Source: Ga0077548 sp035440445
GTDB taxonomy: Bacteria; Pseudomonadota; Alphaproteobacteria; Rhizobiales; Xanthobacteraceae
Length of the DNA: 64,000 bases
Direction of reading: 5' to 3'
Assembly: GCA_035440445.1 (NCBI GenBank)
Contig: DAORMJ010000007.1
Coordinates: 62,001 to 126,000, forward strand
Each line of letters starts with the position of its first letter. The first letter of the stretch is position 1. Below the pieces are notes generated by a model. It was not told where the DNA came from. It saw only the letters and a program-made list of their open reading frames with translations, and searched no databases. Made by a program: the position numbers and the translations under genes. Below, in pieces: positions 51,742-60,787 of the stretch.

Positions 51742-53115
51742 CTATCCAACAATCCCGCTGAGCGATTTGCACACCTTCAATTCATCGACTTTCACCTCTT
51801 CCTGACCCGGAACCCGTATCCGGATGAAATGAGAGGGGTCTGCGTCAAGCGGAACCGTGGCGTCGAATCCCATCTTGGTGCTGACGCCGCTGCGGGCCGA
51901 CGGGTCGAGCTTCGAGCCCTGCGCGCCCGTGACCACGACGAGATCGCGATCGCCCTGAAAGCGGGTCGCGACCGCCCATTGCACTTCAATCGGATCATGG
52001 ATGTTCACGTCCATATCCACGACGATGACCTGCTTGATGTCGTAATGCGCAGCGAATGCGCCCATGATGACGTTCTTCGCGATTCCTTCGCTGCGCTTAT
52101 GCATCTGCACGACGAGGTGATAGCGGCACACGCCGCCGCGCGCGAGATGAACGTCCTTCACGTCGGGGAATGCCCGCTGCAGATGATCGAGAATGGTCGC
52201 TTCTCGTGCGATTCCGCCTAACAGCAAGTGCTCGGTACTGCCGCCGACAATCGTATGGAACACCGGATTGCGGCGGTGGGTAATGGCATCGACATGCAAC
52301 ACGTGGCTATCGATCCGCGGGCCGTAGTACTGCGGAAATTCTCCGAACGGGCCCTCGGGTTCGCGCTCGTCGGGAATAATGCGCCCTTCGATGACGATCT
52401 CCGCATTGGCCGGAACGCGGACTTCGTTCGTCACGCACTTCACGACATCGACCGGCTTGCCGTGCAGCGCACCGGCAATCTCCAGCTCGTCGAAGTCGAG
52501 CGGCACGATCGCCTGCGACGCGAGCAAGGTGGCCGGATCGAGACCGATGGCGATGGCGACTTCGAGCGCGCCATTCTTGGCCGCTGCCTTGTTGGCGAAA
52601 GCGAGCGTATGACGCGGCAACAGAAGAATACCGATCTTGTTTGGCGCGCTGATCTGGCATCGATGAATAGACAGGTTCTGCGCGCCGGTCTCCGGATTGC
52701 GCGCGAACAGGACACCGGCAGAGATATAGGGTCCGCTGTCGAGTTCGTTGTGCGTGGGAATCGGCATCTGCTTCATCAGATCGACGTCGCGATGCACCAC
52801 TTCCTGCGCCGGCCCGCTCGCCACCTCCACCGTCTTCAGCGGATTGCGAACCGCATCCTGAAAGCGCGGCAACAGCTCGGAAGAAGCAATACCGAGCGCA
52901 TCGGCCATCCATTGCCGTTCGGCGAGGATATTGCTGACGACCGGGATCGAATGTCCCTCCGGTTGCGGAAAGATCATCGCGCGGGTGTTCTCGGTCGCCT
53001 TCGACACGGCGGCGATCTCGTAGCGGAGTGCCAGGCCGGGCTTCGTCTCCGACAAACGCCCGCTTTCGGCTAGCCGCTCGAGCCAGGATCTCAGGTCGCG
53101 CACTGCTTTTGCCAT
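51742..53115 (-). CDS. UbiD-family (prFMN-dependent) decarboxylase
   Basis: 457 residues. The UbiD signature EREPEGPFGEFPQYYGPR carries the conserved Arg and Glu residues of the catalytic Glu-Arg-Glu network. Further family marks are VGGSTEHLLLGGIAREATIL, ARGGVCRYHLVVQMHKRSEG and the Mn/prFMN-side segment VVVDMDVNIHDPIEVQWA. Members reversibly decarboxylate aromatic or unsaturated acids using prenylated FMN. The prFMN synthase gene (ubiX) is not in the window. It is the last gene of a long minus-strand run, 12 bases after the aldehyde dehydrogenase. Confidence 0.91.
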   Translation of the reverse strand: MAKAVRDLRSWLERLAESGRLSETKPGLALRYEIAAVSKATENTRAMIFPQPEGHSIPVVSNILAERQWMADALGIASSELLPRFQDAVRNPLKTVEVASGPAQEVVHRDVDLMKQMPIPTHNELDSGPYISAGVLFARNPETGAQNLSIHRCQISAPNKIGILLLPRHTLAFANKAAAKNGALEVAIAIGLDPATLLASQAIVPLDFDELEIAGALHGKPVDVVKCVTNEVRVPANAEIVIEGRIIPDEREPEGPFGEFPQYYGPRIDSHVLHVDAITHRRNPVFHTIVGGSTEHLLLGGIAREATILDHLQRAFPDVKDVHLARGGVCRYHLVVQMHKRSEGIAKNVIMGAFAAHYDIKQVIVVDMDVNIHDPIEVQWAVATRFQGDRDLVVVTGAQGSKLDPSARSGVSTKMGFDATVPLDADPSHFIRIRVPGQEEVKVDELKVCKSLSGIVG

Positions 53116-53127
53116 ACGATACTTCCC

Positions 53128-54588
53128 TTAGGCCTGCGCCTGAACGCGCCCGAAGCGCTGGTAAATGTGCTTGGTATAGAGAAACTCGTTGAGCCCCTCG
53201 ACGCCGTGCAGGCGGCCGTAGCCACTTTCGCGGATGCCGCCGGTCTCGGCTTCCGGGAACAGCTTGTTGTGATCGTTCAGCCACACCGTGCCGGTGCGTA
53301 GCGCGCGCGCAACGCGCTGCCCGCGATTGAGGTCGTTGGTCCAGACGCTGGCGGAGAGCCCGTAGCGCGTGGCGTTGGCTTTCTGCACCGCCTCCGCTTC
53401 GGTGCGGAACCGCTCGATATTCATCACGGGGCCGAAGAACTCTTCCTGCACGATGGGCGAGCTGAGGTCTTCAACTGCCAGAAGACTCGGATTGAGATAG
53501 GCGCCCTTGCCGAGCGAGCCGTTCGGCACGCCGCCGATCAGCACACCGGCATCCGCATATTCGGTGACCAGATTCTTCACGCGGTCGCGCGATTTCACAT
53601 CGATCAGCGGCCCGATCTGGCTTGCCTCGTCGTCGCTGCGTCCAACGCGCATCTTTCGCAACGCTCCATCCAGCGCCTTCTTCATCTCGTTGAAGCGGCT
53701 TTCGTGGACGAGCACCCGGTTCAGCGCCGTGCATTGCTGCCCCGACAGGATCATGCCTGCTGTCGCAAGCTGCGGCGCAATCGCATTGATGTCGGCATCC
53801 TCGAACACGACTGCCGGCGCTTTGCCGCCGAGCTCCAGATTAAGACGCTTCAAAGTGCCCGCAGCGGCCGCCATGATCTTCTTGCCGACAAAGCTGCTAC
53901 CAGTGAAGCTCAGCACATCGACATCAGGAGACGTCACGAGCGTCTCGCTGCCGGCGCTGCCCTGCTCGCAGAAGCTATTCAGGACGCCCGCAGGCAAGCC
54001 CTGCACTTCGGCAAGACAGCGCGTGAAAGCGGTATGGAAGAGGCTCGACTGCGGAGCGGGCTTCATCACCACCGTACAGCCAGCCGCGAGTGCCGGTGCC
54101 AGCGAGCGCACGAGCAGGATCGCGGGTGCGTTCCAGGGCGTGATGATCGTCGCAACCCCGGCGGGTTCACGGAACAAGTGCGAATGGACGCCGGGCTCGA
54201 CCTCGAACATGCGTCCCGCAATCGCGCGCGCAAGCCCGCCGTAATATCGAATCTCCGAAATCGCGGCAGCGACTTCCATGCGCGCTACGTTGATCAGCTT
54301 GCCGGTTTCGATGGACAAAAGCCGCGCAAGCTCGTCGCTGCGCGCCTCGAGGCTTTCGGCCTGCGCGAAAAGAACCTGCGAACGGAGCCGTGGCGCATGC
54401 GCCCATTCGGACTCGAAGAATGCCCGCTTCGCCGCGATGATTGCGGCTTCCGCCACATCCACGCCACCGTTGGGCGCGGAGCCGATCACGCTGTTATCGA
54501 GAGGGCTGACGATGTCGAACTTGTTGGACCGCGCGGTCGGAATCCATTCGCCATCAATCCAATGCGCGCCGACGACGGAAATAGTCAT
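53128..54588 (-). CDS. Aldehyde dehydrogenase (NAD(P)-dependent)
   Basis: 486 residues from MTISVVGAHWIDGE; GAGGG lies just upstream and the earlier ATG at 54657 would overlap the preceding gene. The catalytic Cys is in SGQQCTALNRVL, the general-base Glu in LNLELGGKAPAVV, and cofactor segments are TPWNAPAILLVRSLAPA and FTGSSFVGKK. It turns an aldehyde into an acid. In this cluster the aldehyde could come from the thiolase-like/DUF35 step; its acid could then be the UbiD substrate. Both links are inference. Confidence 0.92.
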   Translation of the reverse strand: MTISVVGAHWIDGEWIPTARSNKFDIVSPLDNSVIGSAPNGGVDVAEAAIIAAKRAFFESEWAHAPRLRSQVLFAQAESLEARSDELARLLSIETGKLINVARMEVAAAISEIRYYGGLARAIAGRMFEVEPGVHSHLFREPAGVATIITPWNAPAILLVRSLAPALAAGCTVVMKPAPQSSLFHTAFTRCLAEVQGLPAGVLNSFCEQGSAGSETLVTSPDVDVLSFTGSSFVGKKIMAAAAGTLKRLNLELGGKAPAVVFEDADINAIAPQLATAGMILSGQQCTALNRVLVHESRFNEMKKALDGALRKMRVGRSDDEASQIGPLIDVKSRDRVKNLVTEYADAGVLIGGVPNGSLGKGAYLNPSLLAVEDLSSPIVQEEFFGPVMNIERFRTEAEAVQKANATRYGLSASVWTNDLNRGQRVARALRTGTVWLNDHNKLFPEAETGGIRESGYGRLHGVEGLNEFLYTKHIYQRFGRVQAQA

Positions 54589-54595
54589 TATACCC

Positions 54596-55666
54596 TCACG
54601 CTGCTGAGCTTGTTTGTGCGCGATCCGCGCCGTCCTGCGAATGCCGCAGATACTCATCGAGACATTCGTCGGAATTTCCGAGCGCTGCAGTCACGGTCAT
54701 GGCGCGTTTCAGAAAAAGACCGATCGCGTGCTCGTCGGCAAAGCCGATGGCGCCATGAAACTGGATGCACTCCTTCGTGACCTGAAGACTTGCATCGGTG
54801 GCGGCGAATGCGGCGGCCGCGGAAGCCGCAGCTAAGCGGCCCGTTCCCATCGTCCCTGCCACTTCGCCAAGCAGCGCCTTGAGGGACGCAATCCGCACAT
54901 AGAGCGTTGCCGCGCGATGCTGCAATGCCTGAAAGTTTCCAATGGCAACGCCGAACTGCTTACGCGTCTTCAGGTAGTCCAGCGCCATCGCAAAGGCCGC
55001 ATCCGCAAGTCCGGCGAGATAGGCCGCATAGGCCAACCGCAGCACGGAAGCCGGCGCGGGAGCCGCGCTTTGCTGACCGCCACTGTTGAGCTCCATCGCA
55101 TGCGCAAGCGAGACATCCAGGCGCAATGCCGAGAACGAGGTGCCATCGACCGCAGCAAACGTGGTCCGTGTCACACCTTCAGCGGAAAGCGGCACGATGT
55201 ACTGACGAGAGTCTCTGGTATCGATCAGGGCGTGCGTGGCTGATGCAAGATGCGCCGTTGGCTTTGCCGCCCCTGCAAGTCTTCCGCCGGCAAGCTGAAA
55301 GTTTCCACCCGCTACCGGAACAACGACTGCCTGTCCGGCCACGATTTCACCGAGCAACGGCGACGATGCGTCCGCCGCCGCAATCGCGATCCCCGCGGCA
55401 ATCACTTCCGCGACCGGCTCCGGCGCGAGTTGCGCGCCCATCGTTTCCATAAGATCGACAAGCTCGCGGCCGCCAAGTTCCAGCCCGCCGGCTCCTTCCG
55501 GCAGCAGCAGACCGAACCAGCCAAGCTCCGCCATTTCCTGCCAGGCCTTGCCGTCGAACGCCGTTCCGGAATCGCGGAGCTTTCGGGCACGTCCCACGCC
55601 CCCGATCCTCGTGAGGAAGCCTTTCGCGCTATCGGCGATCATTGAATCTCGTTGGGCGTTACTCAT
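54596..55666 (-). CDS. Acyl-CoA dehydrogenase, partner subunit (FadE28-like)
   Basis: 356 residues from MSNAQRDSMIADS, whose ATG shares one base with the stop of the gene upstream. It is shorter and more divergent than a standard acyl-CoA dehydrogenase. The C-terminal domain keeps KTRKQFGVAIGNFQALQHRA and the IQFHGAIGFADEHAIGLFLK segment, but the YEGT catalytic motif is absent. Adjacent, overlapping pairs of this kind form alpha2-beta2 enzymes in steroid and bile-acid side-chain degradation. The pairing here is inferred from the overlap and the two sequence types. Confidence 0.87.
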   Translation of the reverse strand: MSNAQRDSMIADSAKGFLTRIGGVGRARKLRDSGTAFDGKAWQEMAELGWFGLLLPEGAGGLELGGRELVDLMETMGAQLAPEPVAEVIAAGIAIAAADASSPLLGEIVAGQAVVVPVAGGNFQLAGGRLAGAAKPTAHLASATHALIDTRDSRQYIVPLSAEGVTRTTFAAVDGTSFSALRLDVSLAHAMELNSGGQQSAAPAPASVLRLAYAAYLAGLADAAFAMALDYLKTRKQFGVAIGNFQALQHRAATLYVRIASLKALLGEVAGTMGTGRLAAASAAAAFAATDASLQVTKECIQFHGAIGFADEHAIGLFLKRAMTVTAALGNSDECLDEYLRHSQDGADRAQTSSAA

Positions 55667-56817
55667 TAGCGGCCTCCGAGACCAAGAACCTGCGACGCCA
55701 GAATGGTGCGCTGGATCTCGTTGCTGCCACCGTAGATCGACAGCCGCCGCGACTGCAGAAACATCTCGTTGAAATCGACGCGGTTGTCGGAACCCGGCGC
55801 ATCCATTTTCATGGCGCGGAATACCCCGCCGGCTTCCTGCACGAGATCGACAATCTCTTGGGTGATCTCGGTCGCGAGGATTTTGAGATAGGAGCTCTCG
55901 CCGCCCCCGGCATTGCCGGCTTCGAAGCGTTCGAGACACTGGAAATAAGCAGCCGTGACCGTTTCTACCGCGATCTCCGCGCGCGCCATACGGCGGCGCC
56001 ACACCACATCTTGCTCGAGCCCGTTCTGCTTCAGAACCGCGCGCAGGCGCGCAAGCGCACGCAGCGGCAGAAGCGAAGTTCCAATGCGGATGCGCTCTTC
56101 GTCGAGCAAGCTCGTGGCAACGCGCCAGCCCTGATGCACTTCGCCGACGACGTTCTCGATCGGAACGGAAACGTCTTCGAAGAACACTTCGCAGAATTCC
56201 TCGTCGCCCGCGATCGTGCGGATCGGCCGGCGGGTAATTCCTTTGCTGTTCATGTCGAGCAGAACAAAGGTTATGCCGTTCTTCTTCTTTTCACCGGGGA
56301 TCGAGCGGACGAGCGCGTACATCCAGTTGGCGTGATGTCCCCACGTCGTCCAGATCTTCTGCCCGTTGATGACAATGCGGTCGCCGCGAATTTCGCCCCG
56401 CGTCTGCACGGAGGCGAGATCGGAGCCTGAGCCGGGCTCGGAATAGCCCTGACACCACACGCTCTCGCCCGAGAGAATGCGGGGCAAATGAAACGATTTC
56501 TGGGCCTCGTTGCCGAGCTTCATCAGCAATGGGCCGATGTGGTTCAGCCCTTGCGTCGGGATATCGGGCGCACCAATTCGCGCGAGCTCTTCGAAGAGAA
56601 TGACCTGCTCGCTTGGCGAAGCGCCCATGCCGCCGAACGCTTTGGACCAGTGCGGCGCGATCCATCCTTGCTTATAGAGCGCGGCATACCATTGCATGGC
56701 ATCCGAGGGTTCCGGGCGGAACGTCAGATTTCGCATATGCTGCGGAAGGTTCTGTTCGACCCAGGTTCTGACCGTCGAACGGAACGCGGTGTCCTGCGCG
56801 GTCTCAGGCCGGATCAT
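55666..56817 (-). CDS. Acyl-CoA dehydrogenase, partner subunit (FadE29-like)
   Basis: 383 residues. FAD/substrate motifs: GYSEPGSGSDLASVQT, DRIVINGQKIWTTWGHHANW and the C-terminal RLSIYGGSNEIQRTILASQV, which has YGGSNE in place of the YEGT of single-gene dehydrogenases. This sequence type is usual for one half of heterotetrameric enzymes. It sits between the ligase gene (overlap of 4 bases) and the partner gene (overlap of 1 base). It oxidises an acyl-CoA made by that ligase. Confidence 0.91.
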   Translation of the reverse strand: MIRPETAQDTAFRSTVRTWVEQNLPQHMRNLTFRPEPSDAMQWYAALYKQGWIAPHWSKAFGGMGASPSEQVILFEELARIGAPDIPTQGLNHIGPLLMKLGNEAQKSFHLPRILSGESVWCQGYSEPGSGSDLASVQTRGEIRGDRIVINGQKIWTTWGHHANWMYALVRSIPGEKKKNGITFVLLDMNSKGITRRPIRTIAGDEEFCEVFFEDVSVPIENVVGEVHQGWRVATSLLDEERIRIGTSLLPLRALARLRAVLKQNGLEQDVVWRRRMARAEIAVETVTAAYFQCLERFEAGNAGGGESSYLKILATEITQEIVDLVQEAGGVFRAMKMDAPGSDNRVDFNEMFLQSRRLSIYGGSNEIQRTILASQVLGLGGR

Positions 56818-58367
56818 GCGGCACCCTTCTGCCCAGCCGCTGCGCTGGCACGTGCCTGCTCGCTCAATTCATGCTTGAGCACTTTTCCGACCGCGTTGCG
56901 CGGCAATGCCTCGATGAAGAAGACGAATTTCGGCTTCTTGTAGCTCGCAATGGCGCTGCGGCAGTGCGCGATGATGTCATCGGCGCTCGGCGCTTTTTTC
57001 TTCGGATCCAGTTCCACGAAAGCAGCAATGGCTTCGCCGAATATTTCATCCGGCACGCCAACCACCGCGGCGTCGGCAACGCCTTCCACTTCGACGATCG
57101 CCTGCTCGACTTCCTTCGAGTAGATGTTGAAGCCGCCGCTCAGGATCATGTCCTTCTTGCGATCGACGATATAGATGTAGTCATCGCTATCGCGCTGCGC
57201 GAGGTCGCCGGTATGGAACCAGCCGTCGCGAATGGACTTCGCGGTTTCCTCGGGGCGATTGTAATAGCCCTTCATGATCGTGAAAGCGCCGGGCTTTCCG
57301 GAGCGCACGATCACTTCGCCGATTGCGCCGGTTTCCACGTCCCTGCCGTTCTCATCGACAATACGCACCTCGACACCGGGCACCGGCCGGCCGACCGATT
57401 TCGGATGCGAGAACTGCTCTTCGTGCGAGAGATTGGTGATCGCACCGGCTTCCGTCATCGCAAAGAACGAAACCAATTGCGTATCGGGCAGAAGCGCGAT
57501 CAGTTTCTTCTTCAGTTCGACCGGGAATGCCTCGCCGGTAACCACGATGCGGCGCAGGGTGCGGCATCGCTCCGGCGCCTTCTCCAGCGCAGGCAGGAAC
57601 ATGCGGCACATGGTCGGCACCATTCCGACCACGGTGACCTTCTCACGCTCAATGGTCTGCGCGATTTCTTCGGCGTCGAAAGCCGGAAGCACAAAAATCG
57701 TGCCGCCGAGCGTCATCGAATTCATCAGGCGTCCGAGTCCCGCCCGATGCGCGAGCGGCGACGCCACCAGATAGCGGTCTTCGTGGCCGATACTCCAGTC
57801 TGTCGCGTTCATGAAGCCGTGATTGACGAGGATGTTTGCGTGCGTGAGCAGCACGCCCTTCGGCTTACCCGTGGTGCCGGAGGTGTACATGACCATCGCA
57901 ACATCGTTTTCCGAGTCGACGGCCTTGGGCTGCAAGCCCTTGTCCGACACTTCCTCGAAGGAAACGAAGCCCTTGACCGGCTTGCCAACGACCACGCCCT
58001 TTACCGAGGGCTGCGCATTCAGAATGGTGCGCACACCTTCCGCGTGCGCATCGCTGCATACGATCACCTTCGCGGCACTGTCCTCGCTGAAATAGGCGAG
58101 TTCGCGAATGGTCAGCCGCGTCGTTACGGGAACGACGACAGCGCCCAGCGTAAAGGCGGCATAGAGCAGTTCGACGAACTCCGTGCCGTTCGGAAGATAA
58201 AGAACGACCCTGTCACCCTCGCCCACGCCGAGTTTCGCGAGGCCGCCTGCGACCTCGCGAACCCGTGCCTGCAAATCGCGATAACGCACCCGCCGTTCGC
58301 GGCAGACTACCGCTTCCTTGTCGGGCATACGCACCGCATGCGCGGAGAAGACGACTTCGAGACGCAT
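56814..58367 (-). CDS. Acyl-CoA ligase (long-chain/cyclic acid type, AMP-binding)
   Basis: 517 residues. Phosphate loop TSGTTGKPKGVLLTHANI, SFFAMTEAGA, TGDLAQRDSDDYIYIVDRKK and the catalytic Lys in PRNAVGKVLKHEL. It activates the imported acid of this cluster to a CoA ester. The neighbours suggest an acid with a side chain that is then shortened. It follows the DUF35 gene by 1 base. Confidence 0.93.
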   Translation of the reverse strand: MRLEVVFSAHAVRMPDKEAVVCRERRVRYRDLQARVREVAGGLAKLGVGEGDRVVLYLPNGTEFVELLYAAFTLGAVVVPVTTRLTIRELAYFSEDSAAKVIVCSDAHAEGVRTILNAQPSVKGVVVGKPVKGFVSFEEVSDKGLQPKAVDSENDVAMVMYTSGTTGKPKGVLLTHANILVNHGFMNATDWSIGHEDRYLVASPLAHRAGLGRLMNSMTLGGTIFVLPAFDAEEIAQTIEREKVTVVGMVPTMCRMFLPALEKAPERCRTLRRIVVTGEAFPVELKKKLIALLPDTQLVSFFAMTEAGAITNLSHEEQFSHPKSVGRPVPGVEVRIVDENGRDVETGAIGEVIVRSGKPGAFTIMKGYYNRPEETAKSIRDGWFHTGDLAQRDSDDYIYIVDRKKDMILSGGFNIYSKEVEQAIVEVEGVADAAVVGVPDEIFGEAIAAFVELDPKKKAPSADDIIAHCRSAIASYKKPKFVFFIEALPRNAVGKVLKHELSEQARASAAAGQKGAA

Positions 58368-58368
58368 C

Positions 58369-58791
58369 TTAGGCCTTCACCACCTTGAACGCAGGATAGA
58401 CGAAATCGTCGGTGATCTTGTCCCAGGCCACCTCGACCCGCGCGCCAACCGTAATGTCGGCGGCATCGGTTTCGATGATGTTCGCAATCATGCGCACACC
58501 TTCGTCGAGTTCGACCGTTGCAACCGGCAACGGCAGGCGGCCGTCGAGGCCGGGACCTGGAATACGGATCGTGGTGTGGGCGTAAATCTTGCCCTTACCG
58601 CTCACCTTGCGCCATTCGAGATTGCGCTTGCCGGTGTAGATGCTCACCGGCCGCGGATAATGCTGGAACTGGCCGCTATCCTTGCAATACTGGACCACGA
58701 GCTCGCGCTTCTGCGCGGCCTCCCAGAACGGATCGGTGTTGACATAGACATTCGGCCGCGGCGCCATGCGCGGTTTCACTTCGGCATTCAT
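58369..58791 (-). CDS. DUF35 OB-fold protein with degenerate zinc ribbon
   Basis: 140 residues, a clear paralogue of the protein at 31754-32179. The ribbon region reads VVQYCKDSGQFQHYPRPVSIYTG: one Cys remains of the usual four. The OB-fold part (SGKGKIYAHTTIRIPGPG, ATVELDEGVRMIANI) is intact. It would bind the thiolase-like protein encoded 2 bases upstream and shape or hold its CoA-ester substrate. Confidence 0.88.
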   Translation of the reverse strand: MNAEVKPRMAPRPNVYVNTDPFWEAAQKRELVVQYCKDSGQFQHYPRPVSIYTGKRNLEWRKVSGKGKIYAHTTIRIPGPGLDGRLPLPVATVELDEGVRMIANIIETDAADITVGARVEVAWDKITDDFVYPAFKVVKA

Positions 58792-58793
58792 CG

Positions 58794-59957
58794 TTAAGCC
58801 TCCACAATCATCGCGGCGCTCGTTCCCCAGTTACGTCCGTAGGGGATGACGCCGATACCGGTTACGACCGCGTTCTTCGGGTTCTTCACCTGACGCTGGC
58901 CGCCTTCGCCGAACAGCTGACGCACGGCTTCGGCAAGGTTGAGGCCGCCGCTTGCGAGACCCGGCTGGCCGGCGGAAATCTGGCCACCGCCGGTGTTGAG
59001 CGGAATGTTGCCCTTGTAGGAGATGTCGTTCGAGAGCACGAAGTCGCTGCCCTCGCCGCGCTTGCAGAAGCCGAAATCCTCGAACTGCATCAGCACCGCG
59101 ATCGTGAAATCGTCGTAGGGCTGGAACATCGAGATGTCTTGCGGCTTCAGTCCGGCCTTGCCGAACACTTTTGGTGCGATGTGCGAGAAGCCGGTTTCCG
59201 TGATGTCGGGCGTTGCCTTGTTGCCGTTGACGTTCGTCAATTCGGCGTAGGCGGCCGGACGTACGGTCTTCTTGATGCCGAGCTGCTGCGCACGTTCCTG
59301 CTTCATGACGAGGAACGCATTTGCGCCATCGCAGAACATGACCGAGTCGAGCACGCGAAGCGGGTCGGCGATGACACGCGACTTGTAGTAATCGTCCTTG
59401 CTCATCGGCGTCTTGAACTTCGGAAGCGCGTTGTCGTTGAGCAGCGCATGCTCACGCTGCACCATCGCGATCTTGGCGAGCGCGTCATAGTTCAGTTTGT
59501 ACTGATGCTCGTAGCGGTTCATCAGCAGACCGAACATTGCAGGCGGCCCCTGCACGCCGACCGGATCCTGAAACTCGCCACGGAACGCGCCGTAGTTTGC
59601 GCCCCAGCGCGTGCTCGGCGCATCGGAAGAGATGACCGCGGCGACTTCGCAATAACCGTCGCGGATCGCGGAGATCGCGCGCGCGACACCGCCAGTCGCG
59701 GAGCAGCCGCCGATGCCGCCGTAGTTCAGCCAGGTCGGCGACATGCCGAGCGCTTCGGTGATGTACACAGCGAAGAACGGGTTCGGCGCTTCGCTGAGAG
59801 GCACAGTCACGGACAGACCGTCGATCGCATCCTTCTCGATGCCGGTCGACTCGATCAGGCCCGCAAGCGCTTCGCCAGCGTAATCATAGGCGCTGCGGCC
59901 CGACTTGAACGCAACCGGCGTCTCCGAATAGCCGGCGATAACAATGTCCTTGCTCAT
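58794..59957 (-). CDS. Thiolase-superfamily protein with partly lost thiolase active site
   Basis: 387 residues, alignable along its full length with the protein at 30585-31757. The nucleophile-loop Cys is kept (GGIGGCSATGG, Cys85). The His motif reads NTGGGQISAGQPG (Gln instead of His), and the second Cys motif reads VVTGIG. PYDDF is conserved. With two of three thiolase residues gone it may catalyse another C-C bond reaction, such as retro-aldol cleavage, with its DUF35 partner. The neighbouring heteromeric-type acyl-CoA dehydrogenase and aldehyde dehydrogenase fit this. Confidence 0.86.
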   Translation of the reverse strand: MSKDIVIAGYSETPVAFKSGRSAYDYAGEALAGLIESTGIEKDAIDGLSVTVPLSEAPNPFFAVYITEALGMSPTWLNYGGIGGCSATGGVARAISAIRDGYCEVAAVISSDAPSTRWGANYGAFRGEFQDPVGVQGPPAMFGLLMNRYEHQYKLNYDALAKIAMVQREHALLNDNALPKFKTPMSKDDYYKSRVIADPLRVLDSVMFCDGANAFLVMKQERAQQLGIKKTVRPAAYAELTNVNGNKATPDITETGFSHIAPKVFGKAGLKPQDISMFQPYDDFTIAVLMQFEDFGFCKRGEGSDFVLSNDISYKGNIPLNTGGGQISAGQPGLASGGLNLAEAVRQLFGEGGQRQVKNPKNAVVTGIGVIPYGRNWGTSAAMIVEA

Positions 59958-59959
59958 TT

Positions 59960-60754
59960 TTACTCTCCGCGGAATTCCGGCGACCGCTTTTCGCGGAAGG
60001 CTGCGAGGCCTTCCTTGCGATCGTTGGTGAAATACAGAAGGAACGAGACGTCTGCCTCGGCGGTCATGCCGTCCTGCAACGCCATGTCTTCGCCACGGTC
60101 GATCACGCCCTTGGTGAACATGACCGAGAGCGGCGCGTTACCAGCGATCGAGCGCGCGAGTTCGCGTGCCTTCTCGAGTGCGGCACCCGGCGCGGTGACG
60201 TGGTTGACGAGGCGCATCTGCAGCGCTTCGGCTGCCGAGATACGGCGTCCGGTCCACATCAGTTCTTTTGCCAGCGGCTTGCCGATCAGGCGCGGCAGCG
60301 TCTGCGTGCCGCCACCGCCCGGCATCAGGCCGAGCTTGATTTCCGGCAGACCGAACTTCGCATTCTCGCTTGCGACGATCATGTCACCGACGAGCGCGAG
60401 CTCGAGACCGCCGCCAAGTGCAAACCCTTCAACCGCGCTGATCAGCGGCTTCGTGAAGTTCGGCAACTCGCGGAACAACTGGTTCACCTTCCGCGAGCGG
60501 CGGCGGAAGCGATAGAAGTCGAAATACTCGTTGTCCTTGATCTGGAACTCACTGGTATCGATGCCAGTGCAGAATGCCTTGTCGGTGCCGTAGAGCACGG
60601 CCGCGGCACAATCGCGGTCGAACTCGGCTTCGGCCAGTGCATGCAGGATTTCTTCCGCGGTCTTCTCGCGGATAGAGTTCAGCTTCTCGGGCCGGTTGAT
60701 CTTGATCTCGACCCACTTCTCGACGCGTTCAACTACAATATCTTCGTACGCCAC
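59960..60754 (-). CDS. Enoyl-CoA hydratase (crotonase family)
   Basis: 264 residues. Oxyanion-hole segments FCTGIDTSEFQ and EGFALGGGLELALVG; both catalytic Glu residues present (GGLELA and LPEIKLGLMPGGGGTQTL). It would add water to the enoyl-CoA made by the paired acyl-CoA dehydrogenase, giving the beta-hydroxyacyl-CoA needed for either a dehydrogenase or an aldolase step. No 3-hydroxyacyl-CoA dehydrogenase is encoded in this cluster. It lies 2 bases from the thiolase-like gene and 33 from the ABC ATPase gene. Confidence 0.93.
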   Translation of the reverse strand: MAYEDIVVERVEKWVEIKINRPEKLNSIREKTAEEILHALAEAEFDRDCAAAVLYGTDKAFCTGIDTSEFQIKDNEYFDFYRFRRRSRKVNQLFRELPNFTKPLISAVEGFALGGGLELALVGDMIVASENAKFGLPEIKLGLMPGGGGTQTLPRLIGKPLAKELMWTGRRISAAEALQMRLVNHVTAPGAALEKARELARSIAGNAPLSVMFTKGVIDRGEDMALQDGMTAEADVSFLLYFTNDRKEGLAAFREKRSPEFRGE

Positions 60755-60787
60755 AGAGCGCTCCTACGTTTAATTCCTGAAAATCGG

